The notes beneath the pieces are model-generated. The model was not told where the DNA came from, made no database searches, and saw only the letters and a program-made list of their open reading frames with translations. The position numbers and the translations under genes are program-made. This document shows positions 48,501 to 61,518 of a stretch of DNA of 64,000 nt, in pieces. Location: NCBI GenBank assembly GCA_022828595.1, contig JAKGHH010000005.1, positions 56,725,655 through 56,789,654 on the forward strand, in the 5' to 3' direction. How positions within the stretch are numbered: position 1 is the stretch's first letter; each line of letters begins with the position of its first letter. Source of the DNA: Nelumbo lutea. Lineage: Eukaryota; Streptophyta; Magnoliopsida; Proteales; Nelumbonaceae.

Positions 48501-51500
48501 TGTTGTTTAGCACTTGAGCTTACTGATATCTTTGCCTTGTCCTCTAAACACATATTCTTTATGGATGGAACAGATCTTTAGAAATGCTTGTGGATGTCAA
48601 TCTTGCAGAAGAGGGCATCTTGAGATTGCTCTTTACTGCTGTTTTCCAGATCTTCTCGAAAGTTGGTAGTGATAGTGAGATTGCACTTCCGTTGAGGTAA
48701 GTTCTCATAATCCCTTGTTTAAAGGTCTAATTATTCTTAAATCCTTGTGGTTGTGTAAAGGGTGTCTTACTCGAAAGGGAAGTTATCAATACTCTTTACC
48801 CATATATGGGTGAGATTATGGTTATTGCTGCCTATCATGTGAATAATCTTTCCTTAATATTGACTCTAACTGATGGGTATTCAATAGAGTTGTATCCAAA
48901 AGAATGAGATAAGTGGAGATTTCTCAGCAGAACTTCGTTCTTCATATGTTGAATGGTGTTGAAAAATACCGTTTTTTCAGTTCCATAATTTTAATGTGTG
49001 GATTGTATTTACAGGCTTCTAGCATTGGCTACCTGCTTTGCAACCAAAATGGTCCGGAAATATGGGTTACTGCATCATAAGAAAGATCAGTTTTTGTTTC
49101 AGTATATGCTGGGCTCCAGAATTAATTCTCTCCAGTCAAATTTACTAGACAGAAATTTTACTGAAATAGGTGATTTAAGAAGGCTTGGTGAGATGGCTCA
49201 TTTTCTGGAGGTTATCCGAAATATTCAGTCTCGACTTGGCGTAAAATTCAGGAAGTCAGGTCGAGGGCTGGTATGTTTTCAATAGTTCTGCTGATTCATA
49301 TGAAATAATATCTATTGGAATTTTCTCTGGTATGGAAGTTACTAACATTTAGTTGTACTTTCTATTTCAGGAAGATGATGAGAGTGTATTGAATCCAGTG
49401 GATACAAATTTATTGAAGGATGACTCTAACCTTCCAATGCTTACTTTAGATAGTGTTTCATCTGAAATACAGAACCAACATGAATTGCCCTTTCCTGCAT
49501 CTGATTTGTCCTTTGAAAACAATGAAAAGCTTAGTTTGATGCCTATGGGAATCCTGGGCTCCTCACTCCACTCCAATTCAGGAAATTTTGATGAATTGTC
49601 TGTCATTGTGTCACAAGATGGGGTCCAGGGAAGAAAACTGATCCCTTTTGAAAATCCCAAGGATATGATTTCTCGTTGGGAAATAGCTAACTTGGACCTT
49701 AAAACAGTTGTCAAAGATGCTCTGCAGTCTGGTCGTCTCCCCTTAGCAGTTCTTCAATTGCACATTCAAAGGTTAAGAGATTTATCCACAGATGAGGAAC
49801 CTCATGATACCTTCAATGAGATTCGTGATGTTGGAAGAGCTATCATTTATGACCTGTTTTTAAAGGTATCATATTTTTCATATTTTGGAGTTGGGTTTGG
49901 TCTTTTAGTTTTAAACTAATGGTATGTGATCAATAGGGTGAAACTGGGCTTGCCATATCAACATTACAAAGACTTGGTGAGGACATAGAAGGCAGCCTCA
50001 AGCAGTTGTTACTTGGTACCATTAGGAGATCTCTTCGAATGCAAGTTGCAGAGGAAATGAAAAGATATGGATACCTGGGACCATATGAATTGAAGACATT
50101 AGAGAGAATGTCTCTAATTGAGGTTCAATTGCATGATTTCCTGTTGCTTTTAAATAATTATTTGTATTTTGTATTTCTTAAAGTATATCTATTATTGTTT
50201 TAGGTTTCACTATATTAATGTCCTCACTGAACTAATGTTTCTTTCTTTTGTTCTTCTTTTTTTCTTTTCTTTCTTTTTTTTTTTGTGTGTGTGTGTGGAA
50301 AAGAGGCTGTATCCAAGCAGTAGTTTTTGGAGAACCTTTCATGGTCGGCAGCGAGAAGGCAGTAAACTTTCATCTAGTTTAACTTCTTCAGAAGGAATCA
50401 AGTTGCACCTTATATGCTCACATTCATCCAACAACATTAGCATCGAATGTGGTGAGATTGATGGAGTTGTAATAGGTCCTTGGGCAAGTAATAATGAAAT
50501 GCCTACTTTTCCTGTGCCTGACGAAGACGATACTCACACCGGATACTGGGCAGCTGCTGCAGTCTGGTCTGATGCATGGGACCAAAGAACCATTGATCGT
50601 GTAAGTTTCTTCTCATCTATACCACTAAAGTTATAACACCAGTTAATTATGTATTCAACTCCTTGCCTAAGCCGAAAGTCTAAGTGCATGTATGGGTGTT
50701 CTTATCAGGCCTGGGCCCAGCCAAGCCCTCATTTAGGCTGGAAATTCCAGGTTGGGCAAGAAGTATGAAATTATTTATTTTTCTTTTAAGTTTTGCATAG
50801 CCATTACCTTGTCAGAACAGGATTCATGTAACTGACCCCATGTAGTTGGAACAAGGCTATGATGATGATGACATCCATGACTTGAACCCAAGATCTTAAA
50901 CACAATGAGTTCTTCAGCCACTAAATTAATATAAATGTTATGTTGAAGGCTACAAGTTGTTTATAATATAATGCATATTCTTGCTTATTAGAGGTTTCTA
51001 GTTACTGTTACTGAAAAAATAATAAGCATATATTTAAGTCCATATAAATTTCACCTAATATATTATTTTCTGCACTACATAACTTGCTTCAATGGTATAG
51101 TTGAAGTACAAACCAAATGTTGTTCTCCATTTAGTCTTGGTTTATCTCCTTGGTGAATGAACCATGATCATCTTTTCTTTAAAGATGGATAGAGGCTCCA
51201 TTATCCCATCCAAGGTATGTTTCTATTTCATGGACTGCATATCTGGACAAATCCTAACAATTTACCCCTATTATCTAAAGGTATGTATTCATTTTGTGAC
51301 TCCTCCCATGGATCAGTGGGCTCGTTCCTGCTATATTTTCTCTTACGATGGCATTTCATCAAGCTGTTTGGGTACCAGTGGGTAATCCTTAGTAGGAGTC
51401 AGATTTTTTTTTTTAAAGCGGGGATTAGTTAAATGCTTTTATGGGCAAAGTAGAATATCTCATTTATTTTCAGGCATCTATTTTAGAGGAGCTATGGGCT

Positions 51501-54500
51501 TGAACTTAGCCACTTATGTAATGATTGACACAACATTGTTGAACCAGTTCTAATGCATAGTGTACATGATGCATATCTGACTTAGTGAAATGTCCCAATC
51601 ATTTTTTTTCTTATATAGGGCTTTCTTTGAGTTCCTCCCATGCATATTATATTACTATCTGTACAATTTTTACCTAAAAAATTGATATACTGCATGCCAA
51701 TGACAGCCGTAAGAACTATTCAACCATCTTTACTTCAATCATCATCATCATCTAAGCCTTGTCTCAACTATGTGGGCCAGCTGTCTTTACTTCAACCAGA
51801 TTGATTATTATTTGATCTTGGTTAGTTTTTTAGGACTGCTTTTTGGTGATAAATGCTGGTTTTTTTTATTTATATTTATTTTTCTTAATGATTTGTTTCT
51901 GCAATGGAAGGTTTCAAAATGACAATTTCAATTCTTATATGTTGCGCAGATAGTTCTAGACCAGCCGTTTCTCATGGGTGTTCATATATTATGGGAATCA
52001 CAATTGGAATATCATATATGCCACAATGATTGGGATGAGGTCTTCAAGCTTCTGAACATGATTCCTACAGCTTTATTGTCAGAGGGAAGTCTCCAAGTCA
52101 ATTTGGATGGCTTTCATTCTGGTGTAACCGTTGGATGCACTGGTGAACTCCCTGAGTATGAGAAGTATATCTGCTCTTCTGAAGAATTGGACACGGTTTG
52201 CCTTAGTGTGCCAAATGTTAAAATTTTCAGGTTTTCAGCTAGTAATATATGTTCCATTTGGTTAAGAGTGCTTATTGAGCAGGAGCTGGCCAAGAAATTC
52301 ATTTTCCTGAAGGAATACTGGGAAGGCACAGCAGAGATAGTACCACTTCTGGCTCGTGCAGGCTTTATTATCAATAGATCAAATTCTGCTATGAATGAAC
52401 CTTTTGGGAGCTTATCAGAGCTTAGTTTGACTGATACTGGTGGAGAATTACATGGTGATACCTTCCAAGCCTTGCATAAACTTGTTATACATCATTGTGC
52501 ACAGTATGATCTACCCAACCTTTTGGACCTTTACCTTGACCATCATAAATTGGCTCTGGATAAGGGTTCACTTACATCATTACTGGAAGCTGCCGTAAGT
52601 TTCTTTATCTGGTTAGTTTTAATGTTATGAGTGGGCTCATCTGCCTAATAATTTTCATGTTAATCATAATTGTTCTGTTTCTTTCTTTATATCATTAACC
52701 AGATAAAGGAGATTGGTTAATTTAGAAGTTGAAACTATAATCTTCTAGTTCTACCTAATACAATGAAATTTATTGGAGATACATCAACCTTCCTAAACCA
52801 TATGCTAAAACTACATTAATCTAGTAAAGAAACACCCGAATGTAAATGTGCCTTTCCCACCCCTCCTCTACCTAAGCTGCCTGCTATATGATTTTTCAAG
52901 CTCCACACCCATCTGAATGAGGTGTTAATCAATATGCCATAGTTGTAGCCTCTTTAACATCACTGTCTGAAGATCAAAGGTCCCTGCCATTCGTGAAACA
53001 TCCAACTGTCTTCTCCTGTTTCTTTCTTCATTATTAAATTTCTATTTACAATATATTTAGGAGCCTCTTCTTGGTGCACTGTGAAAATCTCAGGATAACA
53101 AGTGGGGGAACATGGGTTTGAGTCTGAGAGCAGCCACTTTATGCGAAAGGTGCCAAAGGTTAGGTTTGTACCCAGTCCACTCCTCCCAACACTAGATAGT
53201 TTGGACCAACATCGAGTAATGACCCTTTTATTTTAAAAAATATTTCCATATTCCATAACATTGGTTTTATACCAGTAGCGGTAAGTTTCAATTGCAATCG
53301 AGTTGATTGCATAGACTAGTAGAATATGTATTGATATTTTCCTTGTTAACATTTTCTTATATGCCTTGTATGGTTAGGTATCTCTCTTTCTCCCATCCCC
53401 TCCCCCTCTTTTATATGATATTGCATGTATGATTTTCTTTACTTTCTTTATAGACAAGTAGTGTACACGTTGACTATGAAAAGAAAGAAAAAACAGTATC
53501 ATATTTCTGTATCCTGTAACAGATCACTATTCAGACAGATTTTGTTAGCTGGATATTTTACTCAAAACTTTATCATTCCTAATTTCTTGATGATTAAAAT
53601 TTTGTAGGGTATATCAGTATTTGACATTAGACATAGTAGATCATAGGTCAAAAAGAATCTTCATATATTGCTCTGGTTTGGTCTTCAAGATTGTATCATC
53701 TGATTTATATTTAATAACCAGTCACATACAAATGTGTCATTTCTTTTGAATCTTTACAGGGAGATTGTCAATGGGCAAAGTGGTTGCTCCTGTCTAGGGT
53801 TAAGGGGTGTGAATATGAGGCATCATTCTCTAATGCTCGTTCAATTATATCAAGCAATGTAATTCCTGGTAGAAACCTCAGTATGTTGGAGGTTGATGAA
53901 ATTATACGTACTGTTGACGATATGGCAGAAGGAGGTGGAGAAATGGCTGCTTTGGCAACCTTAATGTATGCATCTTCTCCGATCCAAAATTGTCTCAGCA
54001 GTGGAAGTGTTAATAGGAATTGTAACTCTTCAGCCCAGTGCACACTGGAGAATCTAAGACCAGCTCTCCAACGCTTTCCCACACTATGGCGCACTCTTGT
54101 TGCATCATGCTTTCACCAGGATGCAGATGGCAGTTCTATGGCTCATAATACAAAGAATGGTTAAACTTCTATCCTTAGACCTCTTCTTTTTAGCATTTTA
54201 TGACATGCATAATTTTCCCAAAATATTCCAAGTTTCCATGTCAAATTATATCCCCACCAATTTCTAACATTATCTTCCAATTTACAGTATTTGGCAACTC
54301 AAGCTTGTCAGATTATTTGTATTGGCGTGAGAACATATTCTCTTCCACTGGACGTGATACCCCACTGGTACAAATGCTCCCCTGCTGGTTTTCAAAATCT
54401 ATAAGGAGATTGATTCAGCTTTTTGTCCAGGTTATTTCTGAGTTCATGGTTTATGTCTCTTTTTGGTATTTAATGTTCTTTTAATTGGTTGCATATTCAG

Positions 54501-54801
54501 AAAATTTGTAGAATTGAAACCAAGGAAAAGCTCAAGACAGTATTTTTAATCTCAAACCACTCCAATTTATGCCATTTCCTGTGACTGAGCAGACATTCTC
54601 ATTTACCTGCACTTTTTTTTTGATATGCAGGGCCCTCTTGGATGGCAATCTCTAGCAGGCATTCCTGCAGGAGAATCTTTTCTTCATAGAGAAATTGGCA
54701 TTTTCATCAATGCACATGAAAGTGCTGGTCTTAGTGCCATTTCCTGGGAAGCATCTATCCAGAAAAATGTTGAAGAGGAACTGTATGCTTCGTCAGTGGA
54801 G
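42526..54801 (+). CDS. Spatacsin-like (SPG11 homologue) protein, first 12 coding exons, 3' partial
   Basis: Very large scaffold protein related to human spatacsin and Arabidopsis At4g39420 (about 3,200 aa). In animals spatacsin works with spastizin and AP-5 in lysosome reformation; its plant role is little known. Exons are 42526-42709, 42803-45067, 47680-47755, 48574-48696, 49015-49270, 49371-49865, 49937-50122, 50304-50600, 51950-52594, 53760-54159, 54288-54430 and 54631-54801. All borders are GT-AG and phases join, giving 5,241 nt = 1,747 codons with no stop. The start ATG (ACTATGG) lies seven bases after an AG acceptor. Landmarks are LQLRRWDPSQIQLNLSEFRE, ISPTRELLLLLSYQYEALLL, WDLKIARMRRLQLALDYL, LLALATCFATKMVRKYGL, RLYPSSSFWRTFHGRQ, DQPFLMGVHILWESQLEYH and GPLGWQSLAGIPAGESFLHR. 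The conserved C-terminal spatacsin domain lies beyond the window. The next expected exon (..TGLGLEH..) was not found before 64000. Confidence 0.93.
45176..45514 (-). mobile_element. 5'-truncated LINE 3' end with a nested MITE
   Basis: AACT(A/G)TTATCTTT flanks the insert (45163-45175 and 45515-45527, one mismatch). On the - strand it ends TTTTACTTATCAAAAAAATA, a LINE-type tail. A MITE-like inverted pair, CTATGATATGGAAAAGATAT / CTATGATGCAGAAAAGATAT (45222 to 45375), sits inside. Confidence 0.6.
45640..46135 (-). pseudogene. LINE RNase H domain remnant
   Basis: It reads DQIKLNFDGSSKGNPGPPVI, then after a shift KVEGDSRVVVDWMKNNKPGS and LLDPLAANNAAYALFKQGIN. NFDGS and EGDS carry catalytic Asp residues of the RNase H fold found at the end of plant LINE ORF2. 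It is antisense to the host gene. Confidence 0.8.
47294..47460 (+). repeat. Short direct repeat in intron
   Basis: TTTAACAACCCTCTGTTTTG ... CAATTTTGCTTT at 47294-47331 recurs with a few changes at 47422-47460. Confidence 0.6.
50818..50872 (+). repeat. Au-type SINE 3' end
   Basis: GGATTCATGTAACTGACCCC, then TAGTTGGAACAAGGC, then (TGA)n, the closest match in the window to the Au consensus 3' end. Confidence 0.65.
51737..51790 (-). repeat. Au-type SINE 3' end, reversed
   Basis: On the - strand CAGCTGGCCCACATAGTTGA, then GACAAGGCTTAGATGATGATG. It is truncated on the 5' side. Confidence 0.6.
52595..53759 (+). other. Intron 9 of the spatacsin-like gene
   Basis: 1.16 kb, GTAAGT to TTTACAG. AT-rich, with no recognised element. 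Confidence 0.7.
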
Positions 54802-55374
54802 GTGAATGCTTTTCCCTGATCTCTATACACAATAAACTTGCTTTTAGAGTTTCTCTAGCTTGATATATAGATGAACAAACTTCTGTCTGTGCTTCTCTTG
54901 AACATTGCGGGAGCAAGAATTCAGCTTTTATGCTCCTACTAATGTTTATTAGTCTGTCTACTGTGTTATGTGCCTGGAATATTGATTAAACCCTGTTGAG
55001 TTAGTGGTTATGGAAGTTTGGATGGAAAAGTTTACATTATTAATTTTTTATTAGTAATAATTAGAAGGGTGTTGTGGGAAAAAGAAAAGGCAAATATTGA
55101 TTTGTGTGCCGCTATGCCAGTATAATGTTCAAACTAAAATCCAAAAACTATCATTTACAATTTCCTGTATCTTTTAGTGTATTTGTCATTGCCTTTAAAA
55201 AAACTCTAGAATTACTCAACTTATTAAAAAACACCCTACAATTGCTTCTTTTCAAATGCTTCAGTGAAAGGAACCACATCCCCCAAATAGAAGCACCCAC
55301 TTAGAGAAGTGGCTAATACTGAATCGCATTACAAGCTGAGGTGGGAAAAACCAAATGAATGTTGAACCATAGTT

Positions 55375-57925
55375 TTCAAGGCATCTAGGCGATTCTGGGC
55401 GACAATTGGGCGCCTAGTCGCCTAGGCAATGGAAATTTTATAATATAAAAAACTAACTTTTGGATAGTTCCCTAGTTTTATATACCACTCAGCATGTATA
55501 TTAATTGAAAAAAATAGCAATTCTCTTTAGTAAGAACATTAAATTTCCTCTAAAAATGTGGCAAATCATCAAATCTAAAAGATAAAAATCTTTTACATAT
55601 GTTAATTTCATTATTATTTTTTATTGGAAATGATAACTTCATTACTGTAAAATTAAGATACAATTGTCAACCCCTAAGATAGGAGTTGGGCCCAAGTAAT
55701 TTGAAATACAGAACTGCCCAGAACAAACTTTACCTCACTGTCCCTTGTTTGGCTGAGGTATCAGCCAGACCATTAGTTGATCTTCTTATCCACCTTGAAA
55801 CCTGCATCAAGCTCCCTTGTTATTATTAAGAATTTCTCGTATGGGCTGTCAATACATCCATGCTCCCAACTTGCCTGATTGCAGCCAGTCCATTAACAAT
55901 TTAGAATCTCCTTCTATCTCCACTTGGTGTAATCCCAATTGCTTGGCATATTTTACACCTTGAAGCAGAGCCATCACTTCTGCTCTCAGTGAGTCTCCCA
56001 CCCCTTTTGGCCCAGAAAACATAGCAACAATTCTCCCATCTCCATCTCTGAGTACTACCCTTATACCTGAAGGCCCTGGGTTACCTCTAGAGCTCCCATC
56101 AAAGTTCAACTTATTCTTTGTTGTGTTGGAGGGGACCACATTTCCTGCACAATAGGTTTTATAGATGTTGTAGCTGCCACCACTCCCCAATTCCTAAATA
56201 TGTCCTCAGCTGAAAAATCTTTAAACAAATCTAGAGTTGTCAACCAATGAATAGTCATAATGGTTATTCTTTCTATAGTTGCCTCGGATTTCTCCTCCTT
56301 CAAAGATCCTGATATTTCTTTCTTCCTAGACTGACCAGAGTATAGCTGCTCTTGTGGCTCTCTCCACATAAATCTACCACGCCTCTTCGATTGCCTGAAA
56401 AAGCTTGGGTCAAAAAGGCTTGTCACATCCGGGGGAGGTGTCCACCTGCAAACAAAGAGAGAAGAGAACCAGGACCAAATAAAGTGCACAAAAGGACAAA
56501 ATATTAATAGGCGCGTGATCGTCTCACCAGAACCCAAGCAGAGGCTACAAACATGGGGTGAAAGGCAGAAATTTGGCCTTTTTCTTTGCAACACATCCAA
56601 AGTATTGATTTTTTTGAAGAACCACCTCCCAACAAAAAGCCTGAAGTTTTGGGGATACAGGGCTACACCATACCTCCTTTGATGGAAAGTTCCTTGCAAG
56701 GTTATTTGATTGAATGAGGACATTAAAGAAAGAGGAACAAATGAAAACACCAGACGGGGAAGGTTTCCAAATTCTACTATCCACACAAGACTGATCTAGA
56801 AAGGTCGACCCTAAAAGGGAAACTAGTTCATCCACCATTTCCATTTGTCTCCCTTAGACCTCTTCTTAATCCCAAGTCCCAGGAATTATCAATAAAAACC
56901 GAAGGGATCACTTTTCTTTATTTTCTGACAGTGAATAAATAGTAGGGAACCTATCCTTAAGGGGACTCCCTCCAACCCAAACATCTTCCCAGAACAACAC
57001 TTCGTTTCCTGCACAGGGATCAAGTTTAAAGTAAGGAAGGATGGAAGGCAAAATACCATGAGTAGCTTTCCAGGGAGAACATCGAGAAGCCCTAGGATCA
57101 ACTCCCGCATCCCAACCATTGTCTGCCAATCCATGTATGCTACCAATCACTCTGTGCCATAGTCTATCCTGTTCCAATGACCACTTCCATAACCATTCCC
57201 CAATAATATTGTGTTTCTCATCCTAACATTTCCTATCCCTAGGCCTCGTCCATCTCTACTTCTAGAAACTACCTCCCACTTCACTAGGCGATCCTTAGAG
57301 ACTACTGGTTCCCAAAGGAAGTCCCTCATAATATTCTCTAACTTGTTTGCCCTTTGACTGGTATCCAAAAGGTAGATAGGAAATACACAAGTAAGCTAGC
57401 CAATGTTGACTTAATTTCATTATTTTCAAAAATACTACTACTACAATAAGTATTTAATAGAGCAATTTCATATCAATTAGCAACTAAAGAAGGTTATTGA
57501 CTTTATATGATAAATATTCAAGATGGAAAGTAAAATAGAAAAAACAAGGATAGAGTTTCTGTTTTATTTAATTAGAGAGAGAAGGAATAGGAAAAAAAAC
57601 TTTATAATTCTATTATTTCTTTCCACTTTCTTTCTTTTTCTCTCCTCAAAACTGTTTGACCTTTTAAATTTCAGTAGTAAAACATTAAAACAAAGTATAA
57701 TTGATAAATATAGCATATAATAAAATCTTTTAACACATACATTAATAAGATACAACAATATAAATGATATTATAAAAGGTGCCTGCCTTGTCATTTTTGT
57801 CGCCTAGGTGGGCGCTTAGTCACCTAGGCGGGCACCTAGTCGCCTAGAAAGGCGCCTAGTTGCTAAAAGTTAAGGTGTTTGGGCAAGATGCCCAGCCAAG
57901 GGTGCCTAGTCGCCTAGGCGTTGAA
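55375..57925. repeat. GCCTAGGCG-rich repeat element split by a LINE
   Basis: The left part (TTCAAGGCATCTAGGCG ... GGGCGCCTAGTCGCCTAGGC, to about 55435) and the right part (57785-57925, with six CCTAGGCG/CGCCTAG motifs) form a common plant repeat type with inverted ends. A further scrap is at 58245-58305. The ends are approximate. Confidence 0.5.
55616..57410 (-). mobile_element. 5'-truncated LINE, 1.8 kb, perfect 14-bp TSD
   Basis: TTAATTTCATTATT lies on both sides (55602-55615 and 57411-57424). On the - strand from 57368 it has the end of reverse transcriptase (DGRGLGIGNVRMRN, LFWEDVWVGG), then zf-RVT (RIWKPSPSGVF, KLQAFCWEV, CSLCLGSGE) and RNase H (KLNFDGSSRGNPGPSGI, EIEGDSKLLMDWLQSGKLG). 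Frames are broken in several places. It ends in an A-rich tail (AATAAAAAAT). It is antisense to the host gene. Confidence 0.9.
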
Positions 57926-58531
57926 CAAGAAACCAAAGAATCTGAATGTGGTAAGGTGTAGGGAAAAAAAAAGGATGTAATCTACTTGATGTCTTTGCAT
58001 GTTCAACATCTATTCAGGATACAAAGACCTAAGCTTTTTTATAGAAAACATGTAAAGTATGGAATATCATTGAAAACTGAGAGAAAAACAAAATGCAGAA
58101 TCCTTGGATACTGGAGGACAATACACTCAGAATTTACAAAAAAGAACACGATCCAAATTCGGGGTAGTAACACTTAGCTCCCTGGACTTTCATTTGCATC
58201 ATATGGCTATGAGCTACCATGTACTTTCAGATTTGAACCATAATTTTCAAGGCAGCAAGTGAGGCTAGGCAATAGGGGGGCATCTTGTTGCCTAGGTTCC
58301 ATAGCAAGAAACAACTGTCTTTCACTATTAATTGTCTACAATCTTTATAAAAAATGTATAAACTTGATTTAAACATAGAAAACCAACATATTCATGAAAA
58401 AACTGGAAGAAAGAAAAGAAATTTCAGAAAATAGAGGGACTGAGCCTTTATTTTTGTCCTAGGAAAAGAAGAAAAGAAAAAAAAGATGAAAGGAAGAAGA
58501 GGAAAATAAATAGTGGTGTGTCTAGACAGCT

Positions 58532-59357
58532 TCATTGAACTTGTATCCCATGACTTCTCAAATAGGATAGAAAGTCTCCATCAGTGTATTTTCCCCCTAA
58601 ATCTGAGTGGAGGATACGTATATGAGACTGAAACCGAACTCGTATCATAGTATTAAAAATCTGAAATGCAGGATATACTTCTGATTTATGTCTCAGAAAG
58701 TAAATCCATGTGTACCTGGTGCAATCATCAATGAACAAATTAAAGTACTTGTATCCAAGCCAAGAAATAATAGTTGAGGTCCAAACATCACTCTGTGTAA
58801 TTTCAAATGATGAGGTGGCATGTTCAGATGTGTGAGGAAAGGGTAGAGTGTGCCTCTTACTCAAACAACAAGAAACACATGAGGTATCAAATGTATGTAA
58901 AGATGAAATTTTATTCTTAGTAGAACTAGAGTCAGACAAAAATTTTAATTTTTCAAAATGTGGATATCCCAAACATTTATGCCATAATTGTTTTCCGAAC
59001 AAAAGATCTAGAAGAGGATGAACTAAAATATGCCGATGATGTTGGTGCTTGAGAATTCTTGAACTCCAATGCAAATAAACGGCCTAGCCTACGCCACTTC
59101 CCTTTCACCTTCCAAGTGTACCAATCCTGAATCAAGCAACCATCATGAGAAAATGTTAGTGTGTATCTTTCATAAACAAGTTGGCCAATAGAAATCGGAT
59201 TAGTAGTGAAGTTAAGAACAAAAAAGGTTTTGGTAAGAGGAAAGGATGCAGTAGATGGCAGCTCAAGGGACAAGTCATTACTACCAATCATATTCAGTTC
59301 CGAAGTCGATGATCCAAACATGAGATTGAGAGGAACAATAACCAGAAAACTCACCAA
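58532..59357 (-). pseudogene. copia integrase and preceding region
   Basis: The pre-integrase block LWHKCLGYPHFEKLKFL with SCVSCCLSKRHTLPFP is followed by the integrase core: SDVWT, LFIDDCTRYTWIYFLRHKSE and ILHSDLGGKYTDGDFLSYL. The segment before it (59357-59080) reads like the protease-integrase linker (ISIGQLVYERYTLTFSHDGC) in another frame. The 180-residue integrase frame (59074-58532) is open but ends early. Confidence 0.85.
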
Positions 59358-59551
59358 ACAAGCCGATAGTAGAAAAGGCAGAGGAAATAGCAGAGGATAC
59401 CAATTGCCAAATTTTCTCTACGTGGTTGGTTCTTCTTCTAAACACTGTTAGATGGCCTAATTAGACAGTCTGGAATGATGTGACCATGCTACTTACAATA
59501 AGTGCAAACATTCTTTTTCTTGCAGTGAGAAGCAATGTGACCAAATCCCTT

Positions 59552-60856
59552 TTTTTTATGAATGATAATAAATTTATTAATTCAGAAGCAGATTTAGAGT
59601 GAGTTCATACAACATCCCAGGGAGAGGCATGAGCTGCAGCCCCTCCTTGAATCTTACAAGTAAACTAGGAAAGAAAAGCAAGAATCACAACCGAGCCCAA
59701 AACAATTCTTCCCTATTTACCCCATAGCTAACACATTTGACAAATTATTTGCTGATCTCCCCACCCACTGTACAGTGACCAACATATTCCTTGTCAACCA
59801 ACTAAATTTCTTCATTTCATTCTTGTAATGCCACATAGCCTCTTCAGGAAATTTCAACCAACCCACCACCACTTTGGAATCCCCCTCGATTGTTAGGTGT
59901 TATACCCCTAGCTGGTTTGCAAATTGCACCCTTTGTATAACAGCTAAAAGTTCTGCCCTGATGGAGTCCCCAATTCCCAAGGGACCTGAGTAGAGCAACA
60001 AAATCTCTCCCTTCTCGTTTCTCAAAGCACCCCCATTCCGAATAATCCTGGATTACCCATGCTACTTCCATCAAAGTTCAACTTCAGTGAGCCTTCGGAT
60101 GGAGGAGACCAGCTTGTAATTGATTTGTCCTTTAGGGATGAACACCTCGCTACTGCTGACCAATTTCTCCAAAGGTCATTAAAGGAGAATTGATGAAAGA
60201 TTTCCAAGGTCTTCAGCCAAGGTATTGCCCTATTTAACACAGTCTTTCAATTTTTGACTGCTCCTTTCCTTTTCTTGAAAAATTATAATATTCCTTTCTT
60301 CCCAAAGAGTCCAAATCAAGGCAGCACGAGCACATCTCCACATAATTCTTCCTATTTTTGTAGGCCAATAAAAGGTAGAATGGTTGAAGAGCATGTGAAC
60401 TTCTGTTGGTAGACTCCAACTACTCCCAAACAACCAAAGTAGCCAAGCCCAAAGGTCTGTAGAAAAGGGACAAGATATTAATAGGTGGTAAAAATCCTCA
60501 CTGTGAGCTCTACAGAGGATACACCAATTAGGAGAAGTACAGAGGAAAGGTCTTCTCTTTTGTAGGTTATCTAGAGTGTTTACTTTCTCATGGAATACTT
60601 CCCAACAAAATGCCATAATTTTTTGGGGAACTGGCCTGCACCAAATTTCTTTTGACAGAAAGGGTTGGTGAGTAGAAAGTTGAGAGATGGACTTGAAGAA
60701 AGAAGCACAAGTGAAGGTTCCATTGGGTCTAGGAGTCCATACCCTCTTATCTGGCTTGGAGGGATCCAAACAAACCTGATTAAGACAACCAAGAAAGACA
60801 GAAAGAGATTCAATTTCATCATCCCTAAGTCCTCTACGAAACCCAAAATCCTGACG
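59552..60856 (-). mobile_element. 5'-truncated LINE, 1.3 kb, inserted in the copia zinc knuckle
   Basis: AAATCCCTT lies on both sides (59543-59551 and 60857-60865), and on the - strand the insert ends in a poly-A run. It has the RT/zf-RVT linker (RVWTPRPNGTFTCASFF, QKIMAFCWEVFHEKVNTLDN, CILCRAHSEDFYHLLISCPF) and RNase H (LKLNFDGSSMGNPGLFGMGV). A frame of 179 codons (60769-60230) is still open. Upstream copia reads QCYECKG and downstream GHIASHCKKK, so the insertion cut the CCHC motif. Confidence 0.9.
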
Positions 60857-60865
60857 AAATCCCTT

Positions 60866-61518
60866 GCACTCGTAACATTGTGTTTTGGAGAAGTCTTTGG
60901 CACCAGATTTCTTGATTCCTTGAACAACAAGAGCTGTATCAGCCCTAAAATATATAGGAGTCTAGTCTTCTCCCTCAACAGTTCATCCATCACTGAATCC
61001 AACTGGAAGAGTTCCTCTACTCAAAATATAGGACCTAGTTATCTCATGTTCAGGTCTAAGTCTCATGAGGAATTGATTCACTTTCGTCTTCTCAAAGTGC
61101 TGCTGGAGAGATACTTGACACATTCTGCAGGGTCCGAAGGGTCTATATGGACAAGCTCGTATTCTGCCCACAAGTAAAGGAAATCAGCATAATATTCATG
61201 AATCTTCTTATCTCCCAGGCAATAGGCAAAAATCTCAGATTCAATTTTATACTGTCTAGACATGTTGGATTGATGGTACACGGTCCACCTTCTTTAAGTA
61301 TGCATACATCTCATAAGCAGTACACTTTCTTCTCATTGGTACTGCAATATGAGATAAAATTGAGCTGAGTATCCAAGAAACTATTTTCCCATTATCCAAC
61401 TTCCATTCATGTATCCTTCCAGACCTTTTCCTTTAACAAATAAGTCAAAATGGAACTTCCACATGCTGTAGTTAGTTCCATCAAACTTTACAGGAATGAT
61501 ATCAGCCTTCTCAGACAT
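60866..61518 (-). pseudogene. copia gag, broken
   Basis: MSEKADIIPVKFDGTNYSMW, then KFHFDLFVKGKGLEGYM and a stop. Later blocks are QYKIESEIFAYCLGDKKIHE, FLYLWAEYELVHIDP and FLMRLRPEHEI, then KKSGAKDFSKTQCYECKG. The frame shifts and the LINE splits the zinc knuckle. Confidence 0.8.

Larger units (their letters stand above)
50601..51949 (+). other. Intron 8 of the spatacsin-like gene, with two SINE remnants
   Basis: 1.35 kb, GT-AG. It holds Au-type SINE ends in opposite orientation (50818-50872 and 51737-51790). Nothing else was recognised. Confidence 0.7.

Noticed and set aside
58532..59074. Functional integrase gene (180 open codons)
   Set aside because: It is the core of a copia element that lacks reverse transcriptase and one LTR and is interrupted upstream. 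The open frame is a remnant.
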